Assembly: GCA_041395945.1 (NCBI GenBank)
Contig: JAWKZN010000003.1
Coordinates: 310,001-374,000 of the forward strand
Reading direction: 5' to 3'
DNA length: 64,000 nt
Source: Pseudomonadales bacterium
GTDB taxonomy: Bacteria > Pseudomonadota > Gammaproteobacteria > Pseudomonadales > Azotimanducaceae
Part shown: positions 44,434 to 52,203 of the stretch, piece after piece
Layout of the letters: every line of letters begins with the position of its first letter
How positions within the stretch are numbered: position 1 is the stretch's first letter
The notes under the pieces: generated by a model
Databases searched by the model: none
Seen by the model: the letters and a program-made list of their open reading frames with translations, nothing else
What the model was told of the DNA's origin: nothing
Translations under genes and position numbers: made by a program

Positions 44434-45281
44434 GCGCCTCCAACGATTTCGGCGATCTCCTGGGTGATCGCCGCCTGGCGCGCGTTGTTGTAGACCAGGG
44501 TCAGTTCGTCGATGAGTTTTTCCGCATTGTCTGTGGCGTTCTTCATCGCGATCATCTTTGCCGCCTGTTCGCAGGCGGTGTTTTCAACCACCGCCTGATA
44601 GACCTGGGACTCGATGAATCGGGTCAGCAGCTCTTCCACGAGCTGGCGCGCGTCCGGTTCGTAGATGTAATCCCAGCGATGGCGATACTCGGTGTTGTCT
44701 TCGGGTGCCAGGGGCAGCAGTTGCCGGATGGTTGGCGCCTGGGTCATGGTGTTGACGAAATCGTTGCTGATTATGTACAGCCGGTCGATGTCGCCTGCGG
44801 AGAACGCATCCAGCATCACCTTGATACCGCCGATCAGATCAGAAAGGGTCGGATTCTCGCCGACGTTGTTGATCGTTGCGCGCACATTGCCGCCAATGGA
44901 ACGGAAGAAGCGATCGGCTTTATTGCCGATCAGTCCGAGCTCGGCCTCGACCCCTTTCTTGCCCCATTCGGAGATGTCCCGCAGCAGTGCGCGGAAGAGG
45001 TTGACGTTCAGACCACCACACAGGCCTTTATCCGACGACACCACCAGGTAACCGATGCGCCTGACTTCACGATCGGTCATATAGACGTGTTTGTATTCCG
45101 GATTCGCATGGGCCAGGTGACCAATCACCTGGCGGATCTTTTCGGAGTAGGGCTTGCCGTGACGCATGCGCTCCTGGGTGCGCCGCATCTTGCTCGCCGC
45201 CACCATTTCCATGGCACTGGTGATCTTCTGCGTGTTCTCCACGCTGTTGATCTTCTTCTTGATCTCTCTGCCAACGGCCAT
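44421..45281 (-). CDS. atpG: ATP synthase F1 gamma subunit
   Basis: The gamma subunit is the central rotor shaft. The 286-residue protein starts MAVGREIKKKINSVENTQKI, matching family N-termini, so the start was set at 45281. It has KMRRTQERM and the C-terminal helix DNAEKLIDELTLVYNNARQA. The last residues (GGAAAV) and the TGA stop are encoded by the first palindrome of the downstream repeat cluster. Confidence 0.97.
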   Translation of the reverse strand: MAVGREIKKKINSVENTQKITSAMEMVAASKMRRTQERMRHGKPYSEKIRQVIGHLAHANPEYKHVYMTDREVRRIGYLVVSSDKGLCGGLNVNLFRALLRDISEWGKKGVEAELGLIGNKADRFFRSIGGNVRATINNVGENPTLSDLIGGIKVMLDAFSAGDIDRLYIISNDFVNTMTQAPTIRQLLPLAPEDNTEYRHRWDYIYEPDARQLVEELLTRFIESQVYQAVVENTACEQAAKMIAMKNATDNAEKLIDELTLVYNNARQAAITQEIAEIVGGAAAV

Positions 45282-45303
45282 AACGCTTCCCGATTCCGGT
45301 GGG

Positions 45304-46848
45304 TTAGTAGCTCTGGGTCTTCTTGAAGGCGTCCAGCGCTTCGCGCATCTGGGCCACCACGTCGTCGTTGTACGCACCGGTTTCGTTGGTGGCGCGCATG
45401 AAGTCAGCGTGCTCCGAATTCATATAAGCGAGCAGATCGCGTTCGTAATCGAGCACCTTGTCTACCGGTACTTCCTCCAGGTAACCCTGGTTGGCGGCAA
45501 ACAGCACCACCCCCTGCTCGGCGACACTCATCGGCTTGTACTGTGTCTGCTTCATCAGTTCTTCGACCCGGCGGCCATGCTCGAGCTGCCGGCGTGTTGC
45601 GTCATCAAGGTCCGACGCAAACTGAGAGAAAGCGGCCAGTTCCCGATACTGGGCGAGCGCCAGCTTGATACCGCCGGAGATCTTCTTCATGAAAGGAACC
45701 TGGGCGGAACTGCCCACCCGGGAAACCGAAATTCCGGGGCTCATCGCCGGGCGGATACCCGAGTTGAAGCGTTCGATCTCCAGGAAGATCTGTCCATCGG
45801 TGATCGAGATCACGTTAGTGGGGACGAAGGCGGACACATCACCCGCCTGGGTTTCGATGATCGGCAGCGCGGTCAGGGAACCGGTCTTACCCTTCACCTT
45901 GCCACCCGTCATCTTCTCCACATAGTCGGCGTTCACACGTGCCGCACGCTCGAGCAGTCGGGAATGCAGATAGAACACGTCTCCGGGATAGGCTTCGCGA
46001 CCCGGCGGACGACGCAGCAGCAGGGAGATCTGGCGGTAGGCCCAGGCCTGCTTGGTAAGGTCGTCGTAAATGATCAGGGCGTCTTCGCCACTGTCGCGGA
46101 AGAACTCACCCATGCTGCAGCCGGAGTAAGGGGCGATGAACTGCATGGGAGCCGGATCCGCCGCACTGGCAGCAACCACGATGGTGTTTTCCATCGCGCC
46201 GTACTCTTCCAGTGTGCGCACCACATTGGCGATGGTGGACATCTTCTGACCGATGGCCACGTACACGCACTTAATACCGCTGTCTTTCTGGTTGATGATG
46301 GCGTCGATGGCCACCGCCGTCTTACCGATCTGACGGTCGCCGATGATGAGCTCGCGCTGGCCACGGCCGATCGGCACCATGGAGTCGATACACTTGAGTC
46401 CGATCTGCACCGGCTGGTCCACCGACTGCCGTTCGATCACACCGGGTGCCACTTTTTCAATCGGCGCGGTACCGCTGGCATTGAGCGGACCTTTGCCGTC
46501 GATGGGATTGCCGAGTGCGTCCACTACACGGCCGAGGAGCTCGCGTCCAACGGGCACTTCGAGAATGCGGCCCGTGCAGCGGGCTGTCATACCTTCAGAA
46601 AGCCCGAGGTAGTCCCCGAGCACCACCACACCGACCGAGTCCCGCTCGAGGTTCAGGGCCATGCCGTAGAGGCCGCCGGTGAACTCGATCATCTCGCCGT
46701 ACTGTGCTTCGGCGAGCCCGTGAATGCGGACAATACCGTCGGATACGCTGACGATGGTTCCTTCATTCTGCGCGCTCGCGCCAACATCGAGACTCTCGAT
46801 CCGGCTGCGGATGATGTCGCTGATTTCAGAAGGATTCAGTTGCTGCAT
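45304..46848 (-). CDS. atpA: ATP synthase F1 alpha subunit
   Basis: The alpha subunit holds the non-catalytic nucleotide sites. The P-loop is GDRQIGKTAVAIDAI, and the Walker B region is ALIIYDDLTKQAWAYRQ. The 514 residues match E. coli AtpA (513). It is followed by atpG after 22 bases. Confidence 0.98.
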   Translation of the reverse strand: MQQLNPSEISDIIRSRIESLDVGASAQNEGTIVSVSDGIVRIHGLAEAQYGEMIEFTGGLYGMALNLERDSVGVVVLGDYLGLSEGMTARCTGRILEVPVGRELLGRVVDALGNPIDGKGPLNASGTAPIEKVAPGVIERQSVDQPVQIGLKCIDSMVPIGRGQRELIIGDRQIGKTAVAIDAIINQKDSGIKCVYVAIGQKMSTIANVVRTLEEYGAMENTIVVAASAADPAPMQFIAPYSGCSMGEFFRDSGEDALIIYDDLTKQAWAYRQISLLLRRPPGREAYPGDVFYLHSRLLERAARVNADYVEKMTGGKVKGKTGSLTALPIIETQAGDVSAFVPTNVISITDGQIFLEIERFNSGIRPAMSPGISVSRVGSSAQVPFMKKISGGIKLALAQYRELAAFSQFASDLDDATRRQLEHGRRVEELMKQTQYKPMSVAEQGVVLFAANQGYLEEVPVDKVLDYERDLLAYMNSEHADFMRATNETGAYNDDVVAQMREALDAFKKTQSY

Positions 46849-46909
46849 TTTCGATTCCTCAAATTTCCTGCGCCCGGCTCATCTTCTTTTGCCGGGACCT
46901 GGTATCCGA

Positions 46910-47449
46910 TCACGTCCGCTGAATGGACTCTGCGAGTTTGCGCAGCTTGCCGCGCACCGACCCGTCTATCACCGTATCTCCAGCCCGAATCACCGCGCCG
47001 CCGAGCAGGCTGGCATCCACCTTGCTCGTCATGCTGACCTCCCGCTTGAAGCGGGTGTGCAGCGCTGCCTTGAGTTTGTCGGACTCGGCCGCCGACAGCT
47101 CGAACGCGCTGGTGACTTCCACGTCGAGGGTCTGCTGCTCCTGCGCACGCAGGCTTTCGAACTGCTCGCGAATTTCCGCCAGCAGCGACAGCCGCTTGTT
47201 GTGGGCCAGCACCTGGAGAAACTTCACCGCCGAGGGTTGAATTTCATCACCGCAGACATCCGACAGTCGGGTGGCTTTCGCTTCCTCCGGCAGGCCGGGT
47301 GCTTCGAGATAACTCTGCATCTGGGGGTGAGCGGCGGCGGCGGCCAGAAAGCCCAGCGTGCGGGACCAGCGATCGAGATCACCAGACTGTCTCGCCATAT
47401 CGAACACCGCATTCGCGTAGGGTCGTGCCAGTGTCGCTAATTCAGCCAT
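46910..47449 (-). CDS. atpH: ATP synthase F1 delta subunit
   Basis: AtpH caps the alpha/beta head and connects it to the peripheral stalk. The 179-residue protein begins MAELATLARPYANAVFDMA, the usual N-terminus, and ends with DGSVRGKLRKLAESI. It lies between atpF and atpA with small gaps of 14 and 61 bases. Confidence 0.95.
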   Translation of the reverse strand: MAELATLARPYANAVFDMARQSGDLDRWSRTLGFLAAAAAHPQMQSYLEAPGLPEEAKATRLSDVCGDEIQPSAVKFLQVLAHNKRLSLLAEIREQFESLRAQEQQTLDVEVTSAFELSAAESDKLKAALHTRFKREVSMTSKVDASLLGGAVIRAGDTVIDGSVRGKLRKLAESIQRT

Positions 47450-47463
47450 CTTCTAACCCGCTC

Positions 47464-47934
47464 TCAAAGTTGACCGGCCAGCTCATCGAGCAGACGGCTG
47501 TGCTTGCCTGCGTCGATACTCTCACCAAGCACGCGCTCAGCGCCGTTGACCACCAGGGATGCCACCTGCACTCTCAGGGTTTCCTTGGCGCGATTGAGCT
47601 CCTGCTGAATTTCCGCACGAGCGGCTTCCTTGACCCGCTCGCCTTCTTCCCGGGCATCGTTTTTCGCTTCTTCGATCATCTGCAGAGCGCGACGACGGGC
47701 ATCGTCGATCAGCGCTGCTGCCTGTTCCTTGGCCTCTTTCATCTGATCGGTCGCGCGCTCCTGGGCGAGCGCCAGATCCTTGGCCGCACGCTCCGCGGAC
47801 GCCAGACCATCGGCGATCATCTGCTGGCGTTCGCGCATCGCATTGATGAGCGGTGGCCAGATGAATTTCCAGCAGGCCCAAACGAACACGATGAACGTGA
47901 TCGACTGGCCCCAGAACGTCCAGTTGATATTCAT
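47464..47934 (-). CDS. atpF: ATP synthase F0 b subunit
   Basis: The b subunit is the peripheral stalk. It has one N-terminal transmembrane helix (WGQSITFIVFVWACWKFIW) followed by a long charged coiled coil (Ala/Glu/Arg-rich, residues 30-145). It is 156 residues, the same as E. coli AtpF. A single b gene means a homodimeric stalk. Confidence 0.96.
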   Translation of the reverse strand: MNINWTFWGQSITFIVFVWACWKFIWPPLINAMRERQQMIADGLASAERAAKDLALAQERATDQMKEAKEQAAALIDDARRRALQMIEEAKNDAREEGERVKEAARAEIQQELNRAKETLRVQVASLVVNGAERVLGESIDAGKHSRLLDELAGQL

Positions 47935-47977
47935 GCCCTTACCTCCGAGGTAGTGAGTGTTGCGCGGTCGTTGTCAG

Positions 47978-48214
47978 TTAACCGCCTACCGCGAAGATCA
48001 CGTACAGGCCGATACCAACGGCAATCATGGGCACCGCGTCGACCAGACCCAGCACGATGAAAAGCTGAACGCGCAGCATCGGCAGCAGTTCGGGCTGACG
48101 GGCAACACCCTCGAGGAATTTTCCACCGAGCACGCCCACACCGATGGCTGCGCCAACCGCACCAAGACCCATCATGAGTCCGCCAGCTACATAAAGAAGA
48201 ACTGCTAGTTCCAT
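47978..48214 (-). CDS. atpE: ATP synthase F0 c subunit
   Basis: The c subunit forms the proton-driven rotor ring. The 78-residue hairpin has a glycine-rich first helix (GLGAVGAAIGVGVLGGKFLEG), the polar loop ARQPEL, and Asp in the second helix (LGLVDAVPMIAVG) that binds the proton. The Na+-binding Gln/Glu motif is absent, so H+ coupling is expected. Confidence 0.97.
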   Translation of the reverse strand: MELAVLLYVAGGLMMGLGAVGAAIGVGVLGGKFLEGVARQPELLPMLRVQLFIVLGLVDAVPMIAVGIGLYVIFAVGG

Positions 48215-48300
48215 GTTTACTCCAAGTTTCGAGTTGCTGTTTTCGATTCAAAGTCCGGGCTTGATCCACCCGATGTGGGCGTATGGCGCCCGTTGTCCCG

Positions 48301-49149
48301 TCAGTGCTCTTCCGGCACGTCGTGGGCTTGCGCGAGATACACCACCGTGAGCACCGCGAAAATAAAGGCCTGCAGGGAGATGATCAGCACGTGGAACATC
48401 GCCCACCCCCACTGCATCACGCCGCCCATCACACCAAAAATCAGACCACCGCCGAACATCAGGGCGATGAGCACAAAGATCATTTCACCGGCGTACATGT
48501 TGCCGAACAGCCGCAGGCCCAGTGAAAGCGGCTTGGCGATGAGCGTGACACCTTCGAGGATCAGGTTGATCGGGGCGAGAAATTTCGGAAAGGGGTGGAA
48601 GGCCAGTTCGCCGAGGAATCCGCCGAGGCCTTTCTCTTTAATGCTGAAGAACAGAATCATGACGAAAACACTGAATGCCATTGCCATGGTGACATTCGGA
48701 TCGGTACTCGGCACCACCTTCATATAATGGATGCCCGCGGCGGCAGCCAGACCGGGTATCCAGTCGACCGGAATCAGGTCCATGAAATTCATCAGCCAGA
48801 CCCACACGAATATGGTCAGCGCCATGGGGGCAATCAGGGAGTTCGAGTAGTTGAAGATGCTGCGTGTGGTGTCGTCGATGAAGTCGACAATCCATTCCAC
48901 GAAGTTCTGCATGCCGGCAGGTACGCCGGCGGTCGCCTTGCGGGCTGCGCCGTAAAAAACGAAGAAAAACACCAGCCCGGTGGTGATCGACCAGAACATG
49001 GAGTCCACATTGATGGAGTTGAATCCCATCGCTGCCGCTTCCTGGGCGCTGTGGGCAAAGCCCCAGGTTCCGTCGGGCAGCTGACCATAGGTGAGGTTGG
49101 TCAGGTGATGCTGGATATATTCCGCAGAATTTTCGCTTGCGTCAGCCAT
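48301..49149 (-). CDS. atpB: ATP synthase F0 a subunit
   Basis: Subunit a forms the proton channels against the c ring. The 282-residue protein has five to six helices; the essential Arg is in PLSLGLRLFGNMYAGE, and DLIPVDW and SLQAFIFAVLTVVYLA are conserved. The length is close to E. coli (271). Confidence 0.97.
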   Translation of the reverse strand: MADASENSAEYIQHHLTNLTYGQLPDGTWGFAHSAQEAAAMGFNSINVDSMFWSITTGLVFFFVFYGAARKATAGVPAGMQNFVEWIVDFIDDTTRSIFNYSNSLIAPMALTIFVWVWLMNFMDLIPVDWIPGLAAAAGIHYMKVVPSTDPNVTMAMAFSVFVMILFFSIKEKGLGGFLGELAFHPFPKFLAPINLILEGVTLIAKPLSLGLRLFGNMYAGEMIFVLIALMFGGGLIFGVMGGVMQWGWAMFHVLIISLQAFIFAVLTVVYLAQAHDVPEEH

Positions 49150-49286
49150 GACTGCCTCGCTGGATCCTGATGCTCAATCTGTTACCTGTCACTTTCGTCA
49201 CTCTCTTTCTACTCTTTCACCCGAACCCGGCAATTACCCCGCGTGTAGTTGCGGGAAAATCCTGCCTCAGCGCGCTCGCTGCTCCG

Positions 49287-49628
49287 TCAGTGCCTTCCGG
49301 CAATCGGTGCAAGCAGCGGGCCCACCACGTACATGGCCTGCAGCAGTGCGAATGTGCCGAAAAAACCTGCCGCCGCCGGTTTGAACAGGGCGATAGCCAG
49401 TGCAAGCAACACAATCGTGAGGGCGAATTTAAACACACCCTGCTTCAACAGCTTCGCCGGCGAGCGCTCAACATCGGCCCGCCAGGCAAAAAACCCACCC
49501 GGTATCAGACACACGACCCCAGCCAGAAGCGCAGCAAACGCCTGCGAACCGTCCCAGATCAGCAGTCCTGCCGCTGCCGTCACCGCAGCCAGCAGCTGCA
49601 GCGTCACGATTCTGTAGGGCAACGACAC
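49287..49628 (-). CDS. atpI: ATP synthase-associated protein AtpI
   Basis: AtpI is a small membrane protein that helps assemble the F0 ring. The protein of about 113 residues has four hydrophobic helices, and LLAGVVCLIPGGFFAWR is typical. The start is the GTG at 49628, since the frame above it has no other start before a stop at about 49673. It is 57% hydrophobic by inspection and is the first gene of the atp operon, about 20 bases downstream of a strong promoter. Confidence 0.85.
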   Translation of the reverse strand: MSLPYRIVTLQLLAAVTAAAGLLIWDGSQAFAALLAGVVCLIPGGFFAWRADVERSPAKLLKQGVFKFALTIVLLALAIALFKPAAAGFFGTFALLQAMYVVGPLLAPIAGRH

Positions 49629-49656
49629 TCGACGAGCCTGCGGAAAAGCGGCGCGT

Positions 49657-49685
49657 ATTATAGGGAGCCCCTATCCGGCATTCAA
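49657..49685 (-). promoter_or_regulatory. Sigma-70 promoter of the atp operon
   Basis: On the minus strand the sequence TTGAAT (49680-49685), a 17-base spacer, and a perfect TATAAT (49657-49662) lie about 30 bases upstream of the atpI GTG. This is the best promoter I can see in the window by consensus and spacing. It fixes atpI as the first gene of the operon. Confidence 0.75.
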
Positions 49686-49773
49686 TGAAAAGCGGCGCGT
49701 GGCCGGCTTATTTAGCTGCGGAGGGCTGACAGGTGCTCACCTGCCGGGCCCGCGTCCTTGGGTAGCCGGCTCC

Positions 49774-50664
49774 TCAGCGCAGATGGCGCAGTATGCCTTC
49801 GAGTTCATCGAGGGTGCTGTAGCCGATCACCACCTTGCCGCGGCCGTTGGCATCATGGTCTATGGACACCGGCGCCCCGATACGCTCGCTCACGTCCCGC
49901 TCGAGACGACGGGTATCCGCGTCTTTGCCTGGTGCGCGTTTCGGCACCCTGGAAACGGGCGCCAGCTTCTGCCGTACCAGGGCCTCTGTCGCACGCACCG
50001 ACAGCTGGCGTGCGGATACCTCTCTGGCCAGCCGCTCCTGGTCCAGCGGTTCCAGCGACAGCAGGGCCCGGGCATGACCCATCTCTATGGCACCAGAGAG
50101 CAGCATTTCCCGGACTGGAGCGGCCAGATGCAGCAGACGCAGCAGGTTGGTCACTGCCACCCGGGATTTGCCGACCGCATCGGCGACCTGCTGTTGCGTC
50201 AGGCCGAACTCGTCCTTCAGCCGCTCGAGCGCGCCGGCTTCTTCGAGGGGATTGAGGTCTTCACGCTGAATGTTCTCGATGAGGGCCATCGCCGAGGCCT
50301 GCTCGTCGGTTACCTCCCGAATCAGAGCGGGTATCCGGGTAAGGCCGGCAATCTGGGCCGCCCGCCAGCGCCGCTCGCCGGCGATCAGCTCAAAGCCCCC
50401 CTGGGGTCGGGCACGCACCACCACCGGTTGCATCAGCCCCTGGCTGCGGATCGAGGCGGCAAGCTCTGCCAGGCTGTCTTCGTCAAACGTGCGGCGCGGC
50501 TGATAGCGGCCACGGACCACGCTCTCAATAGCCAGGTGCTGGAGCTGGTCGGGCCTTGCGGCCTGGTCTTCACCGGCAACCGGGCTCACCGGCGTCTCTT
50601 CAGACGCCGACCTGTTCACGGACAGCAATGCGTCCAGTCCTCGTCCCAAACGCTTCTTACTCAC
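49774..50664 (-). CDS. parB: Chromosome-partitioning protein ParB
   Basis: ParB binds parS and slides along DNA as a CTP-fuelled clamp to load SMC and guide origin segregation. The GTG start at 50664 gives the family N-terminus SKKRLGRGLDALLS, and it overlaps the parA stop. The CTP-binding box GERRWRA is at residues 96-102, with the upstream motif RYQPRRTF and the DNA-binding helix-turn-helix LTQQQVADAVGKSRVAVTN. At 296 residues it is of normal length. The parS targets are inside recF in this window. Confidence 0.95.
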   Translation of the reverse strand: MSKKRLGRGLDALLSVNRSASEETPVSPVAGEDQAARPDQLQHLAIESVVRGRYQPRRTFDEDSLAELAASIRSQGLMQPVVVRARPQGGFELIAGERRWRAAQIAGLTRIPALIREVTDEQASAMALIENIQREDLNPLEEAGALERLKDEFGLTQQQVADAVGKSRVAVTNLLRLLHLAAPVREMLLSGAIEMGHARALLSLEPLDQERLAREVSARQLSVRATEALVRQKLAPVSRVPKRAPGKDADTRRLERDVSERIGAPVSIDHDANGRGKVVIGYSTLDELEGILRHLR

Positions 50665-51487
50665 CCTTGTCTGCACTGTCCTTTGTGGTGGAGGTTGCGG
50701 CACGTGACTGCGGTGCCCTGTTGAACTCCGGTGTGTGCTTGCGCTTAATCTCACCAGCCAGCGCCATATAGGCTACCGCACCCCGGGACAGCCGATCATA
50801 GAGGATTACCGGCAGGCCGTGGCTGGGTGCTTCGGCCAGTCTGACATTGCGGGGGATCACTGTGCGGAACACCCGATCGCCGAAATATTCGATCAGCTGT
50901 CGAGACACATCCCGGGTCAGGCTGTTGCGCGGATCATACATCGTTCGTAACAAGCCCTCTATGCGCAGGTCGGGGTTGGCGGCAGCCTTCACACCCTCGA
51001 TGGTCTCGAGCAGGGCGGTGAGCCCCTCGAGCGCGTAATACTCGCATTGCATGGGAATGAGCACGCTGTGTGCGGCAATCAGTCCGTTGAGCGTCAATAT
51101 GTTCAACGAAGGCGGGCAATCGATGATCACGAAGTCGAAAGCGACCGCTTCTTCGAGACGCTCGCGCAACCGGTACTCGCGACGCTCCATCCGCAGCAGG
51201 CTGACCTCGGCGGCGGTCAGGTCGGTATTGGAAGGCACCACTGAAAACCCGCCCGGACATCGCTGCACGACATCGGCCAGGCCAACCCCGTCGATCAGCC
51301 AGTCGTAGGTGCTGTTCTCCAGCTCCGACTTATCAACCCCCGAGCCCATGGTCGCGTTGCCCTGTGGATCGAGATCCACCAGCAACACCCGGCTGCCGGA
51401 GAGCGCCAGGGAAGCTGCGAGATTGACGCTGGTGGTGGTCTTGCCGACCCCACCCTTCTGATTCGCAACGGCTATGACATCCGGCAC
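50657..51487 (-). CDS. parA: Chromosome-partitioning ATPase ParA (Soj)
   Basis: ParA is the deviant-Walker ATPase that drives origin segregation with ParB. The motif KGGVGKTT is at residues 11-18, and DFVIIDCPPSLNILTLN is the Walker B region. The 276-residue protein follows rsmG with a 16-base overlap and is followed by parB with an eight-base overlap. It is chromosomal and origin-proximal, so the chromosome-segregation type is more likely than a plasmid type. Confidence 0.96.
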   Translation of the reverse strand: MPDVIAVANQKGGVGKTTTSVNLAASLALSGSRVLLVDLDPQGNATMGSGVDKSELENSTYDWLIDGVGLADVVQRCPGGFSVVPSNTDLTAAEVSLLRMERREYRLRERLEEAVAFDFVIIDCPPSLNILTLNGLIAAHSVLIPMQCEYYALEGLTALLETIEGVKAAANPDLRIEGLLRTMYDPRNSLTRDVSRQLIEYFGDRVFRTVIPRNVRLAEAPSHGLPVILYDRLSRGAVAYMALAGEIKRKHTPEFNRAPQSRAATSTTKDSADKGE

Positions 51488-52203
51488 TCGGGTCTCCCTG
51501 TAGTCTGTGCAATCTCCCCTGCACGGATGATGGTCACTTCGTGGGGGCGATCAAGCCCCGGGATCTCTATCTCACAGCGCGCTTCGATGTGCGCGCCCGT
51601 CAGCGGGATCGCTGACCGCGCTTCCGGCTGCCCGGATGGGTCCGGTTCGGCAGCTTCCCTGGCGGGGTGTCCACCGGCCCCCGTCATCAGCACGAGTCTG
51701 CCGCCCTCGGCGAGCAGATGTCCGCACCAGGCCCACAGCTGCGCAGGCTGCGCGACCGCCCGGGACACGATGACATCAAAGCGCTCCTCCCCGGAAAGCC
51801 CGGCAACATCACCGCAGACACAGCGCACGTTGACGAGTCCAAGGGTGTGAACGGCCAGTTCGAGGAAGCGCGTCTTGCGCTGATTGCGATCCACAAGGAG
51901 AAAGGTACGCTCAGGACTGGCAACAGCCAGCGGCAGGCCGGGCAGGCCGGCGCCACTACCCACATCGAGCACTCTGCTCCGGGGCGGGGGAGGCAACAGG
52001 GGCAGCAGGCTCAGGCTGTCGAGCACATGGCGGCTCCAGATACGCTCCATATCCTGGCGTGACAGCAGGTTGAAGCGCGCATTCCAGCGCCCGAGGAGAT
52101 CCACGAAGCTTTCCAGCTGCTCAGCCTGGTGGGCGTCCAGTGCGACCCCGAGCCGGGCAGCGGCTGCAACGATGCCACCCGGCGGTTCTGCACGACCGGC
52201 CAC
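51472..52203 (-). CDS. rsmG: 16S rRNA (guanine(527)-N7)-methyltransferase RsmG
   Basis: RsmG methylates G527 of 16S rRNA; loss gives low-level streptomycin resistance. The 243-residue protein has WNARFNLLSRQD and the SAM site VLDVGSGAGLPGLPLA, and LPLLPPPP precedes it. The GTG start overlaps the last base of the mnmG stop (TAGTG). It is 36 residues longer than E. coli RsmG, with the extra length mainly at the C-terminus. Confidence 0.95.
   Translation of the reverse strand: MAGRAEPPGGIVAAAARLGVALDAHQAEQLESFVDLLGRWNARFNLLSRQDMERIWSRHVLDSLSLLPLLPPPPRSRVLDVGSGAGLPGLPLAVASPERTFLLVDRNQRKTRFLELAVHTLGLVNVRCVCGDVAGLSGEERFDVIVSRAVAQPAQLWAWCGHLLAEGGRLVLMTGAGGHPAREAAEPDPSGQPEARSAIPLTGAHIEARCEIEIPGLDRPHEVTIIRAGEIAQTTGRPECRMS

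Noticed and set aside
44158..44493. Plus-strand open frame with repeated peptides over the atp palindromes
   Set aside because: It is antisense to atpG-atpD and repeats only because copies two to four are 45 bases (15 codons) apart. There is no ribosome binding site and no family resemblance.
48386..48398. CACGTG-containing sequence in atpB considered as a parS site
   Set aside because: Only the right half matches the consensus (one mismatch); the left half has four mismatches.
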